Part shown: positions 1 through 6,684 of the stretch, piece after piece | Layout: each line of letters starts with the position of its first letter | Position numbering within the stretch: position 1 is the stretch's first letter | Assembly (NCBI GenBank): GCA_944384385.1 | Contig: CALWTG010000004.1 | Location: forward strand, 1 to 34,040 | DNA from: an uncultured Clostridia bacterium | GTDB lineage: Bacteria; Bacillota; Clostridia; Christensenellales; UBA1242 | Direction of reading: 5' to 3' | Length of the DNA: 34,040 nucleotides | Made by a program: the position numbers and the translations under genes | The notes under the pieces: model-generated | The model's database searches: none | Seen by the model: the letters and a program-made list of their open reading frames with translations, nothing else | Told to the model about the DNA's origin: nothing

Positions 1-16
1 TAAAATTTTTTCTTGC

Positions 17-115
17 TTTGTTTACTGCAAAACGCCCCAAAACAGTCATTTAGGTAACTAAACTCCTGCTTTGGGGCGTTTTGCGAGCCTCGCCTCACTT
101 GTTTCTCGGCAGTCT
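17..115 (+). repeat. Structured hairpin repeat, unit 1
   Basis: A perfect 15-bp stem, GCAAAACGCCCCAAA at 27-41 with TTTGGGGCGTTTTGC at 70-84, encloses a 28-nt core (42-69). The core begins ACAGTCATTTAGG and ends CTCCTGC, and folds further as CAG/CTG plus TTTAG/CTAAA closed by a GTAA loop. Downstream, 85-110 carries the conserved tail box beginning GAGCCTCG and ending CTCGGC. The core and tail recur in units at 33423-33551 and 33558-33633, but this stem sequence is unique to unit 1. The 5' box of the family is only partly present (TTTGTTTACTGC, 17-28). Confidence 0.8.
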
Positions 116-183
116 GATAATTTATTAAAAATGAGAGCTTTACTACTCTCAATTATATTTTTGTTTTTATTATTTTATTAAAC

Positions 184-262
184 ATTCCACGACACACATT
201 TCCTAAACAACTGTGTGGCACGGCTTGGCAGTAAACGCAGTATCACGAAGTTTTTCGGCAAA
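184..262 (-). repeat. Structured hairpin repeat, unit 4 (degenerate)
   Basis: Read on the minus strand this shows the family's 5' box (CCGAAAAACTTCG..., ending ACTGC), then a GTGCCACAC arm, a shortened core (ACAGTTGTTTAGGAAA) and a GTGTGTCGTGG arm. The second half of the core is missing relative to units 1-3. Its arm and core resemble unit 3 at 33558-33633 most closely. It lies inverted relative to that copy. Confidence 0.6.
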
Positions 263-280
263 CCGCTAAAAAAGAAGACT

Positions 281-434
281 GCCTAAAAACAAGCAAGACA
301 AGTCTTGGGGCAAAAACTGCACTCTCGGCACAATTTTGCAAATACTTTGCAAAATGTTGTGCTTAATGTTTGTTTTTACCCCTTTCATACCGACCAAACG
401 AAAATGTACGCTTCGCTCTACATTTTGTCGGTAC
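281..434 (-). repeat. Inverted copy of right-end repeat block
   Basis: The reverse complement aligns to 33836-33984: the bulged hairpin, then an AAAAACAAACAT run, an ATTTTGCAA...TTTGCAAAA stretch, GTGCCGA.AGTGCAG, and a CTTGTTTTTAG ending. The 281-340 part is also an inverted, slightly diverged copy of the start of each 116-bp direct repeat at 33686 and 33925. The two ends of the window therefore carry the same composite repeat in opposite orientation. Confidence 0.75.
388..433 (-). repeat. Bulged hairpin element, left copy
   Basis: The outer stem is TACCGAC (388-394) with GTCGGTA (427-433). The inner stem is AAAATGTA (401-408) with TACATTTT (419-426), and the loop is 409-418. A 6-nt bulge, CAAACG on the plus strand (395-400) and CGTTTG on the minus strand, lies between the stems on one side only. 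The right-end copy (33836-33878) has the same architecture and bulge but different, still complementary, stems. Confidence 0.7.
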
Positions 435-522
435 TTGTTTTATATGTTATTAAAACATCAATATATGTTTGTTTTTTTCTATTGTTTATAATGACAGCTT
501 TTGTTTTTATAACATGCTTTTC

Positions 523-600
523 GCACGAGTTTAGTTAACCTAAATGACTGTCTAGACTGGCATAGCAGAAACAAAGTATTGCGAAGTTTTTCGGCAGTCT
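523..600 (-). repeat. Structured hairpin repeat, unit 5 (3' arm missing)
   Basis: On the minus strand the 5' box (CCGAAAAACTTCGC..., ending TTTCTGC; 565-594) is followed by the arm TATGCCAGTCTAG (552-564) and a 29-nt core (523-551) starting ACAGTCATTTAGG and ending CTCGTGC. The expected closing arm CTAGACTGGCATA is absent, so the unit is truncated after the core. The 5' box and arm are nearly identical to unit 2 (33423-33551) in the opposite orientation. The stop codon and last residues of acpS lie inside this unit. Confidence 0.75.
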
Positions 601-926
601 TCAATTAGACAGAACGCAACGCACACTGTCTTTGAATGTGATATCGAAATATGAATATTTTCGTTTTTTTTATTTTTAATTAAAACATATGGACTATTAT
701 CGTTATTGTGCAATATTTCTATATCCAAAAAAGATAGTTCTTTTGGACAAAAAAATGCTTTTTTTACTGCTTCTTTGGCACAAAAATGTCCGCAAATTCT
801 TTCGTATTTATTTTTAAATTTATTAAAATATTCTATTTCATTTTTTGTGAATATTTTTTTTAATTTTAATTCGTCATCCGCAATGCTTTTTATTCTATCT
901 ATTTCTAAGATATCAACTCCAATCAT
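552..926 (-). CDS. acpS: Holo-[acyl-carrier-protein] synthase
   Basis: The product transfers 4'-phosphopantetheine from CoA to the serine of acyl carrier protein, activating it for fatty-acid synthesis. The 124-aa product has the AcpS hallmarks MIGVDILEIDRI at the N-terminus (Mg-binding Asp), FCAKEAVKKAF in the middle (canonical WxxKEA, Trp replaced by Cys) and ISISHSKTVCVAFCLIED near the end. I chose the ATG at 926 because GGAGAG precedes it at good spacing and the family starts exactly there. An upstream in-frame ATG at 944 would add six non-family residues. It overlaps the 3' end of recX by 14 nt and is the last gene of the tyrS-yigZ-recX-acpS run. The final residues (CRKTSQYFVSAMPV) are encoded by repeat unit 5 and lie beyond the usual AcpS end. 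Confidence 0.93.
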   Translation of the reverse strand: MIGVDILEIDRIKSIADDELKLKKIFTKNEIEYFNKFKNKYERICGHFCAKEAVKKAFFCPKELSFLDIEILHNNDNSPYVLIKNKKNENIHISISHSKTVCVAFCLIEDCRKTSQYFVSAMPV

Positions 927-1527
927 CACGCTCTCCAAACACACTATTTACTGCTTTTTTTGCTTCATCAAATGAATAGCCTTTTGACAAAATATATCTA
1001 TATGCCTTTTGTTTTGTTTTTTCGTCATTAGGTTTATTTTTTATATATTTTTCAACAATATTATTTAAAGCATTTTCATCAATTTCATGGTCATCTAAAA
1101 CACTAGAAATTATGTCTTTATTTATTCCTTTTGCAAATAATTTTTGTTTTAAATAATTTTTTCCATATTGTTTTTTTGATAAAACATATTGCCTTGCATA
1201 ATATTCGTTATCAATATATCCATATTTTTTCAAATATTCTATGGCGTCATTTATTGCATCTTCGTCTATACCTTTTTGCTTTAAGTTGTCATAAACTTGC
1301 TTTTGCGTTTTTAAACATTTTTCAACAAACTTTAACGCCATCTCTCTTGACAAAAGTACATCACTTTGCTTTTTAATTTGACTAAGCGTTTCTTCGTCAA
1401 TGTCTTGTCCTATTTTTATTTTGTTTTTGACAATTACCTCTGCCGTCAAAAGACAATAAAAGTCGTCATCAACAAAAAGTTTGTATACTTCGCTTTTTCC
1501 ACGCCTTGTCATTTCAGTTATTTTCAT
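913..1527 (-). CDS. recX: Regulatory protein RecX
   Basis: RecX binds RecA filaments and restrains recombinase activity. The 204-aa product shows the Lys/Tyr-rich three-helix repeats of the family, for example the LKQKGIDEDAINDAIEYLKKYGYIDNEYYA segment around the middle (quoted in part: YGYIDNEYYARQYV), followed by KLFAKGINKDIISSVL and AYRYILSKGYSFDEAKKAV. The start at 1527 is chosen because TTGGAG sits 6 nt upstream of that ATG; an ATG two codons earlier directly abuts the TTGGAG. It overlaps yigZ by 14 nt and acpS by 14 nt, so translational coupling is likely. No recA is in the window. Confidence 0.85.
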   Translation of the reverse strand: MKITEMTRRGKSEVYKLFVDDDFYCLLTAEVIVKNKIKIGQDIDEETLSQIKKQSDVLLSREMALKFVEKCLKTQKQVYDNLKQKGIDEDAINDAIEYLKKYGYIDNEYYARQYVLSKKQYGKNYLKQKLFAKGINKDIISSVLDDHEIDENALNNIVEKYIKNKPNDEKTKQKAYRYILSKGYSFDEAKKAVNSVFGERDDWS

Positions 1528-1873
1528 ACTCATCTCCAAGTGCAAGGCTTGCACACTTTGTGTATGCCCTGACAAGTCCACCTGCGCCTAGCTTTATTCC
1601 ACCAAAGTATCTCACAACGACGACAAGCACATTACTTAGCCTTTTCTTTTCAACAACAGAAAGTATTGGTCTTCCTGCCGTTCCCGACGGCTCACCGTCA
1701 TCACTGAATTTGACTTGCTCAGTGCTCGAAACAATTTTGTAGGCATAGCAAATGTGCGTCGATTTTTTGTGAATTGTTTTTAGCTGGCTTAAAATTTCTT
1801 CAACACCCTTCGTGTCGCTAACATGGTAGGCATATCCATAAAATTTAGATTTTTGAATTTCTAAAAGTTTCAT
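1514..1873 (-). CDS. YigZ/IMPACT-family protein, N-terminal domain only
   Basis: The 119-aa product matches the UPF0029 (IMPACT N-terminal) domain: KSKFYGYAYHV near the start, then FSDDGEPSGTAGRPIL and the VVVRYFGGIKLGAGGLVRAY signature. The biochemical role is not firmly known; relatives bind nucleic acid or regulate translation. Typical bacterial YigZ proteins are about 200 aa with a second C-terminal domain (DUF1949). Here the reading frame stops after the first domain, and recX starts immediately, so this is a short single-domain form. Its ATG overlaps the tyrS stop as ATGA, without a strong ribosome-binding site, indicating coupled translation. Confidence 0.85.
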   Translation of the reverse strand: MKLLEIQKSKFYGYAYHVSDTKGVEEILSQLKTIHKKSTHICYAYKIVSSTEQVKFSDDGEPSGTAGRPILSVVEKKRLSNVLVVVVRYFGGIKLGAGGLVRAYTKCASLALGDEYENN

Positions 1874-3117
1874 TTGGTCACAATCTTCATAAAGTTTTTC
1901 TTGCCTTTTTTGAGCAAGATGTAGCCGTCTTTTAATTGCTTTGTGTCAACCACTTCATTCGCGTCCAAAATCTTTTGGTCGTTGACCATAATTCCGTTTT
2001 GCTGGCAAAGTCTTCGCACTTCGCTTTTTGACGAGCATAGTCCACACATTGTGAAAAGTGTCGCCGTATCAATTCCGTCTTCAAGTGTTTTTGTATCAAC
2101 GGCAAAAGTTGGAGCATTGTCCAAATTTCCATTATTTTCAAAAAGTGCTTTTGTTGCCTCTTGTGCGATAATTGCGTCTTCTTCTCCACGCACAAATTTT
2201 GTTATTTCATAAGCCAAAGTCTTTTTTGCATTGACTATATCTTGACTGATGAGTTTGTCCACTTCGTCCATATCAACATCTGTAAAGAGTGCAAACATCA
2301 TTCTTGTGCATTCATCAGGGGTTTGGTAAACTCCTTGATAAAAGTCATATGCCGAGATTTTGTCACGGTCTATCCAAATTGCACCTTTTTCAGTCTTGCC
2401 CATCTTCTTGCCGTCTGGGGTCAAAAGTAGTGGGTTGGTTGCCCCGATAAGATTCACATCTGTCCCATTTATAAAGTTAAGCTTTCTTTGAAGTTCAACG
2501 CCTGCGACTATGTTTGCCCACTGGTCACCACCGCCGTATTGAAGTGTGCAACCGTACTTTTTATTGAGTTCAATAAAATCATATGCCTGCATTGGCATAT
2601 ATCCCATTTCAAAAAATGTTAGCCCGCCTTGGTTTAATCTATTGTCATAAATTTCGCTTGATAGCATTTTGTTGACATTGAAGTGAATGCCTATATCTCT
2701 CATAAAGTCAATGTAACTTAAATTTTTAAACCAATCAGCATTGTTAACTATTATCGCCTTATTTTCACCTTCAAAGTCCAAAAATATTTTGAGCGAGTTT
2801 TTTATCTTTTCAATATTTGCACTAATTGTATCCGTGTTCATAACTTTTCTTAGTTCACTTTTCCCGCTTGGGTCACCAATTTGTGCAGTTGCTCCTCCCA
2901 TCAAAAGTATGACTTTGTGTCCCGCTTTTTGAAAGCGTCTGAGTATGCAGTATGGAACGCAGTGACCAATGTGAAGACTGTCTGCCGTTGGATCAGTGCC
3001 TTCATATAGTGTTATTGGCTCGCCACTTTCGAGCATTTTTTTAAGTCCTTCTTCGTCTGTGCATTGATATAAAAGTCCTCTTTTTTTCAATGTTTCATAT
3101 AATTTTGTGTCTACCAT
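1870..3117 (-). CDS. tyrS: Tyrosyl-tRNA synthetase
   Basis: The product attaches tyrosine to tRNA-Tyr in the cytoplasm. The 415-aa protein has the class I HIGH motif (SLHIGHCVPY, about residue 50), the tyrosine pocket around YDFIELNKKYGCTLQYGGGDQW, the KMSKS loop as KKMGKTEKGAIW (the KxGKT form usual for TyrRS) and a C-terminal S4 RNA-binding domain with CSSKSEVRRLCQQNGIMVN. AGGAG lies a few bases before the ATG. A sigma-A-like promoter lies at 3156-3184, divergent from cdd. The 111-nt upstream gap is too short for a T-box leader, so tRNA-sensing control is not evident. It is the first gene of the tyrS-yigZ-recX-acpS cluster. Confidence 0.96.
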   Translation of the reverse strand: MVDTKLYETLKKRGLLYQCTDEEGLKKMLESGEPITLYEGTDPTADSLHIGHCVPYCILRRFQKAGHKVILLMGGATAQIGDPSGKSELRKVMNTDTISANIEKIKNSLKIFLDFEGENKAIIVNNADWFKNLSYIDFMRDIGIHFNVNKMLSSEIYDNRLNQGGLTFFEMGYMPMQAYDFIELNKKYGCTLQYGGGDQWANIVAGVELQRKLNFINGTDVNLIGATNPLLLTPDGKKMGKTEKGAIWIDRDKISAYDFYQGVYQTPDECTRMMFALFTDVDMDEVDKLISQDIVNAKKTLAYEITKFVRGEEDAIIAQEATKALFENNGNLDNAPTFAVDTKTLEDGIDTATLFTMCGLCSSKSEVRRLCQQNGIMVNDQKILDANEVVDTKQLKDGYILLKKGKKNFMKIVTK

Positions 3118-3155
3118 ATTTCTCCTAAAAAATATATATAATTTAAAGTAAAATC

Positions 3156-3184
3156 ATAGTAGTATACCAAAAAAAGTTTGTCAA
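3156..3184 (-). promoter_or_regulatory. tyrS promoter
   Basis: On the minus strand TTGACA (3179-3184) is followed by a 17-nt spacer and TACTAT (3156-3161). It is back-to-back with the cdd promoter. The short dyad CAAGC/GCTTG (3182-3196) lies exactly between the two -35 boxes and overlaps both. Confidence 0.7.
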
Positions 3185-3193
3185 GCAAAACGC

Positions 3194-3222
3194 TTGTTAA
3201 AAAAATGGCGATATAGTAAAAT
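3194..3222 (+). promoter_or_regulatory. cdd promoter, probably leaderless
   Basis: TTGTTA (3194-3199), a 17-nt spacer and TAAAAT (3217-3222). The ATG of cdd starts 6 nt after the -10 box, at the expected transcription start, and no Shine-Dalgarno sequence lies in between. Confidence 0.6.
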
Positions 3223-3228
3223 ACAGGC

Positions 3229-3624
3229 ATGGAAAACTACAAAAAAATGATTGAACTTGCACAAAGTGCAATGAAAAATTCATACTCACCATATTCACAT
3301 TTCAAAGTCGGCGCATGCCTTAAAACTGTAAATGGTAAATATTTTGTTGGCACCAACATTGAAAATTCAAGTTATGGTGCAAGCATATGTGCAGAGCGAA
3401 GCGCCATTTCATGCGCAATTTCAAGTGGAGAAAAAAACTTTGAAGCTATTGCAATCGTTTCTTCTGGTGATGACTATTGCCCTCCTTGTGGAATATGTAG
3501 GCAAGTTTTAAGCGAGTTTGGTGACAACATAAAAGTTGTTTTGGCAAAAAGTCCACAAGATTATGTTGTTTATAACTTGTCAGAACTTTTGCCACACAAG
3601 TTTTTTGAAGGGGATATGAAATGA
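3229..3624 (+). CDS. cdd: Cytidine deaminase
   Basis: The product deaminates cytidine and deoxycytidine to uridine and deoxyuridine in pyrimidine salvage. The 131-aa product has the homotetrameric zinc-enzyme pattern: SYSPYSHFKVGA near the start, the catalytic CAERSAI box (Cys plus Glu) and the second zinc motif PPCGICRQVL. Length is normal for the family. The predicted -10 box ends 6 nt upstream of the ATG, so the mRNA is probably leaderless. The stop overlaps the start of dtd as ATGA, so the two are co-transcribed and probably translationally coupled. Confidence 0.95.
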   Translation: MENYKKMIELAQSAMKNSYSPYSHFKVGACLKTVNGKYFVGTNIENSSYGASICAERSAISCAISSGEKNFEAIAIVSSGDDYCPPCGICRQVLSEFGDNIKVVLAKSPQDYVVYNLSELLPHKFFEGDMK

Positions 3625-4079
3625 GAGCAATAGTTGAAAAAGTTAAATGTTGCACGCTATATAGCGAAGGCAAGCTTTTTAGTCAAATTGGGGCTGGATA
3701 CCTAGTCTTGTTTGGCGTGCATGAAACTGACACAATGGCAATGGTGCCACACTTTGCACAAAGAATACTCAAACTTCGTGTTTTTCGTGACCAAAATGAC
3801 AAAATGAACCTTGACATAAAAAGCGTCGGTGGCGAAATTATGCTTGTCAGCAACTTCACCCTTTACGGCAGAACAAAAGGCGCAAATCGCCCTGACTTCA
3901 CACACTCGGCAAAGCCTGAACTTGCAAAAAAGATATATGATGCGCTCATTTGTGAATTACAAAAATATATACCAACCAAAACCGGCGTTTTTCGCACACA
4001 TATGGATATTGAAATGACAGCAGACGGTCCCGGCACTTTTTTAATTGAAGAATACTCAACAAAAGACGCAATATATTAA
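3621..4079 (+). CDS. dtd: D-aminoacyl-tRNA deacylase
   Basis: The product hydrolyses D-aminoacyl-tRNAs (for example D-Tyr-tRNA), removing wrong-handed amino acids from translation. The 152-aa protein carries the DTD signature LVSNFTLYGRTKGANRPDF (canonical SQFTLY, here SNFTLY) and a C-terminal DGPGTF in place of the usual GPVT cis-proline motif. It starts with MRAIVEKV, as expected. AAGGGG lies upstream inside the end of cdd. Having tyrS divergently next door fits a role in protecting tyrosine charging, but that is inference. A terminator follows at 4081-4120. Confidence 0.93.
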   Translation: MRAIVEKVKCCTLYSEGKLFSQIGAGYLVLFGVHETDTMAMVPHFAQRILKLRVFRDQNDKMNLDIKSVGGEIMLVSNFTLYGRTKGANRPDFTHSAKPELAKKIYDALICELQKYIPTKTGVFRTHMDIEMTADGPGTFLIEEYSTKDAIY

Positions 4080-4080
4080 A

Positions 4081-4120
4081 AAACTCGCATAGTTATTTTT
4101 AACCAAAATGCGAGTTTTTT
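4081..4120. terminator. Bidirectional terminator between dtd and the Spo0A-like gene
   Basis: AAACTCGCAT (4081-4090) pairs with ATGCGAGTTT (4108-4117), flanked by A and T runs on both sides. It can end the cdd-dtd transcript on plus and the Spo0A-like transcript on minus. Confidence 0.8.
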
Positions 4121-4121
4121 A

Positions 4122-4805
4122 CTATTCGTTGTCGCCATACACGACTTTATCTAATAGATAGGCAACAAGTTCTTTAACCGAAGGAGCTTTTTTGCTTTTT
4201 GAAATGTTGAAAAACAACTGTTTGTCCTCACAACTATCATAGGCACTTTGAATTGCAAATCTTATTGACCTTTCAACTTTTGTTGATGTTGAATCATAAT
4301 ACTCGGCAACTTTTGAAAGTAACACACCTATCCTTAAATTCTTGATTTTTGTTTTATAGCCTTCATAAACCATATCGACAATATATAATGTGCCGGCAAG
4401 TTTGTTGCGAAAATATAGTTTATTGAGTTCGCTATTTACAACTTTGTAACAAAATCTTTTTTCATCTTCCATTTCTTTATCCGTTTGTATGTTATTTAAT
4501 CTAATTTTGCTAATGACACTGTCCATATCACTAAGCACTGTTATGTTCTTTTTTAAACCACTGTATGAAGTGTCTAGATAATAAAACTTTTTAATGTCAG
4601 CAAGCTCTTCAAGGTCTTTGTGCGTTGCTTTGGCATCACAATCTACAACTATGAATGTTGCTTTCGTGCTAAGTAGCAAATACATAAGCTCATCAAGTGT
4701 TGTGCAACTGAAAAAGAACATATCATTTTTTGTACAAAATTCGGATAATCTCGAAAAATTTTCGCCCCTTTCTCCGTAAAAGTACACGACGGCGTTATCT
4801 TTCAT
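4122..4805 (-). CDS. Spo0A-like regulator with degenerate receiver domain
   Basis: The C-terminal ~100 residues of this 227-aa protein match the Spo0A DNA-binding domain. The segment TSTKVERSIRFAIQSAYDS corresponds to the recognition-helix region of Spo0A (TASRVERAIRHAIEVAW in Bacillus), and KKAPSVKELVAYLLDKV matches the final helix (KPTNSEFIAMVADKL). The N-terminal ~105 residues have receiver-like spacing (VVYFYGERGENFSRLSEF... then TFIVVDCDA), but the paired acidic residues after strand 1 are absent; an Asp in IVVD may sit at the phosphorylation position. Start at 4805 is supported by AAAGGAG seven bases upstream; an earlier in-frame ATG at 4838 lacks this. Five 10-bp-phased 0A boxes and another next to the ribosome-binding site suggest autoregulation. 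Whether it replaces or modulates a classical Spo0A cannot be told here. Confidence 0.82.
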   Translation of the reverse strand: MKDNAVVYFYGERGENFSRLSEFCTKNDMFFFSCTTLDELMYLLLSTKATFIVVDCDAKATHKDLEELADIKKFYYLDTSYSGLKKNITVLSDMDSVISKIRLNNIQTDKEMEDEKRFCYKVVNSELNKLYFRNKLAGTLYIVDMVYEGYKTKIKNLRIGVLLSKVAEYYDSTSTKVERSIRFAIQSAYDSCEDKQLFFNISKSKKAPSVKELVAYLLDKVVYGDNE

Positions 4806-4820
4806 GCTTAATCTCCTTTT

Positions 4821-4827
4821 TTCGACA
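4821..4827 (-). promoter_or_regulatory. 0A box next to the Spo0A-like gene start
   Basis: TGTCGAA on the minus strand, immediately upstream of the AAAGGAG ribosome-binding site of the Spo0A-like gene. It abuts a weak promoter-like pair, TTGACC (4852-4857) and TTATTT (4828-4833), so binding here would be expected to repress. Confidence 0.5.
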
Positions 4828-4879
4828 AATAATAACATATTATTTTCAATAGGTCAATAGATTTTTGATATTTTTTTGA

Positions 4880-4909
4880 TTTTTACAAAATATTTTTATT
4901 TTGTAAAAA
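4880..4909. repeat. Perfect 13-bp AT-rich dyad upstream of the Spo0A-like gene
   Basis: TTTTTACAAAATA (4880-4892) is exactly complementary to TATTTTGTAAAAA (4897-4909) around a 4-T centre. It lies between the 0A-box array and the gene. No T-run follows on the gene-sense strand, so it reads better as an operator or leader hairpin than as a terminator. Confidence 0.55.
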
Positions 4910-4959
4910 AATGGCAATACTAATGTTTTTCGTATTTGCCATATGTTATTATGTTGTCT

Positions 4960-5006
4960 TTCGACATTGTTCGACACCGTTCGGTTTTGTTCGACATTTT
5001 TCGTCA
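4960..5006 (-). promoter_or_regulatory. Tandem array of five 0A (Spo0A-binding) boxes, 10-bp period
   Basis: On the gene-sense (minus) strand the 7-mers are TGACGAA (5006-5000), TGTCGAA (4996-4990), AACCGAA (4986-4980), TGTCGAA (4976-4970) and TGTCGAA (4966-4960). Four of the five fit the Spo0A consensus TGNCGAA, and each starts exactly 10 bp from the next, so all face the same side of the helix. The array lies about 155-200 bp upstream of the Spo0A-like ATG. A -10-like CATAAT (4948-4953, minus) follows the last box, compatible with an activated promoter. Confidence 0.75.
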
Positions 5007-5086
5007 AGCCAAAGTCCCGTCACAATATAACACAAATCAAGTTTTCGTAAAATTTAAAAGCTCCATTATTTCACTTAATTTTTTGT

Positions 5087-6589
5087 TTATGGGTTATATG
5101 AACTTGGATTTTCTTTCTCTATTTTTTTCTCGACATTTCTTTCGTTGACAGATGTTGAAGACTGAGGGGGAATAAACTGCACCGTATTAGGTGGAAGCGT
5201 TATGCCTTCCGTAACTTCTTGTGTACCTTCGATGATTATCCCCTCTTGTGGTTGATATGTTTCGTCACGAATAAGTTTACTTTCAACAAGTGTATCACCA
5301 ATGTATCTATCCATATATCCTTTCGCCCTATACCCTTCCCTTGGATACTTCAAGCGAAGATATTCGCCTTTATATGTCACTTTGTTTGAATAGTCGCCGT
5401 TTGTGTCAGGTACTATTCTATCCCCTGGGTGTGGAATTGCTCCCAAAAATTCTACATGTCGTTCAAGCCTTTCTCCTTCTTTAAAAGGCTTACCATAGAC
5501 TTCAACATAAACATTTGAGTCATCGCTATATGTTTTGATGTAAAGATTTTCGTCTGTTGTGTTTTTGAATCTAAGATCGCTATATCCTTCACTGACCATT
5601 GCATCAAAAGCGAGCCAAACATAAGATGAAGGTAGTGTATGCTTATGCACTTCCAAAATTTCAACATCTGCAAGAAGAAGCGCGTTATAAAGCGTTGTTG
5701 AAGATTGGCAAACTCCGCCACCCGTCCCTTCAACATACACACCGTTTAATATGACATTTGCTTTTTTGTAGCCGTTTTCTGCCGTTCTCGAACCTGTCGT
5801 TTGGTTAAATGAAACTTCTTGCATAGGCTCAATAGTCATACCGTTAAACGCTTCTAAGGCGTGACGAACATTGTGTTTTCTATCATCTGACGAAGTGGCA
5901 TAACTTGTTGAAAAGCTTCCACGAAGAGCAACGCTTTGCATAACTTCGGTTTTTGTCACAGTTGGCATCACTTCATATGTTGGAACGATAAGGTCAACGG
6001 TTGTGTCTGATTTTAATGCGTTGTCGATATTTTGTTTGAGCGCTTCCCTGTCCACCATAACTCCAACTTTTTCGTCAGTAAACGAAAGCGGATTTTTCTT
6101 GTTTGCGTCAAAAACAACTTTTGCGTCTTCTGCCGGTGTATCTATTTGGTCAGCAATTTCATCTATTTTTGAATTTAATCCAGTAAACACTTCGGTGTAT
6201 GCTATCTCAAAATTTTTGTCGCCGCTTAGTTTGTCAAGTTTACTCTTTTTTTGAAAAAGATTGCCGGAATTAAAATATTCAAATACATTTTCCACATATG
6301 GCACAATGTGATTATCTATTTCAAAATCATCTCCACTAAGCTTCCAAGATTTATCTAAATAGTTCAAAGTTATTTTTATGTCATTTCTTCTACTATCAAG
6401 ATGAGTTTGAACAACATTAGTCGCCTGCTGTTCGTCAAGCCCCGAAACATCTATGCCGTTTATGGTCGTCCCGTCCATAAACTTGTTGCCAATAAAAAGC
6501 ACATCTTTAAAGACAAAAAAACCATAACTAAGCACGCCAACGGCAACAACAAAAATTATACTAACAACAATAAAAATTTTACTTTTCAT
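5087..6589 (-). CDS. VanW-family envelope protein with G5 domain
   Basis: A 500-aa protein. Residues ~5-28 form a single membrane anchor (IFIVVSIIFVVAVGVLSYGFFVF), quoted in part as VSIIFVVAVGVLSYG. A putative peptidoglycan-binding type 4 region follows (~35-210, including INGIDVSGLDEQQA). The VanW domain (~215-350) has FNGMTIEPMQEVSFN, GTGGGVCQSSTTLYNALLLA and ADVEILEVHKH. A G5-type domain occupies ~375-460 and a Ser/Pro/Lys-rich tail ends the protein. Such proteins face the cell wall; the molecular role of VanW is not known, and the name does not imply vancomycin resistance. It is transcribed toward the Spo0A-like gene, and the 0A array lies just past its stop. Confidence 0.9.
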   Translation of the reverse strand: MKSKIFIVVSIIFVVAVGVLSYGFFVFKDVLFIGNKFMDGTTINGIDVSGLDEQQATNVVQTHLDSRRNDIKITLNYLDKSWKLSGDDFEIDNHIVPYVENVFEYFNSGNLFQKKSKLDKLSGDKNFEIAYTEVFTGLNSKIDEIADQIDTPAEDAKVVFDANKKNPLSFTDEKVGVMVDREALKQNIDNALKSDTTVDLIVPTYEVMPTVTKTEVMQSVALRGSFSTSYATSSDDRKHNVRHALEAFNGMTIEPMQEVSFNQTTGSRTAENGYKKANVILNGVYVEGTGGGVCQSSTTLYNALLLADVEILEVHKHTLPSSYVWLAFDAMVSEGYSDLRFKNTTDENLYIKTYSDDSNVYVEVYGKPFKEGERLERHVEFLGAIPHPGDRIVPDTNGDYSNKVTYKGEYLRLKYPREGYRAKGYMDRYIGDTLVESKLIRDETYQPQEGIIIEGTQEVTEGITLPPNTVQFIPPQSSTSVNERNVEKKIEKENPSSYNP

Positions 6590-6648
6590 ATTTTTCCCTT
6601 TACTAACTAGTATTGTTAAAAAGCAAAAATATATTCACTCACAAACGC

Positions 6649-6677
6649 TTGCTAAAAAACATACAATGAGTTAGAAT
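6649..6677 (+). promoter_or_regulatory. metK promoter
   Basis: TTGCTA (6649-6654), a 17-nt spacer and TAGAAT (6672-6677). Transcription would begin about 6684, directly at the 5' strand of riboswitch helix P1. Confidence 0.65.
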
Positions 6678-6684
6678 AAGTCAT

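Larger units (their letters stand above)
1..551. other. Non-coding repeat-rich left flank
   Basis: No convincing gene is present in this stretch. It holds hairpin repeat units at 17-115 (plus), 184-262 (minus) and 523-600 (minus), a bulged hairpin at 388-433, and an inverted copy (281-434) of the block at 33836-33984 near the right end. A small stem at 132-151 (TGAGAG paired with CTCTCA) is followed by an AT-rich run. An open frame at 305-538 lies entirely inside these repeats and is Phe/Tyr-rich and low in complexity, so I do not call it a gene. Confidence 0.75.

Noticed and set aside
27..84. Integron attC-like site
   Set aside because: The hairpin has variable stems, but the expected GTTRRRY and RYYYAAC boxes and cassette structure are absent.
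305..538. Open frame of 77 codons in the left flank
   Set aside because: It lies wholly within inverted repeats, lacks a ribosome-binding site and has Phe/Tyr-rich low-complexity composition.
3118..3228. Possible T-box leader before tyrS
   Set aside because: The gap is only 111 bp, contains a divergent promoter, and shows no T-box sequence or terminator.
5087..6589. Vancomycin-resistance role for the VanW protein
   Set aside because: VanW-domain proteins are widespread; no vanHAX or vanRS genes are present.
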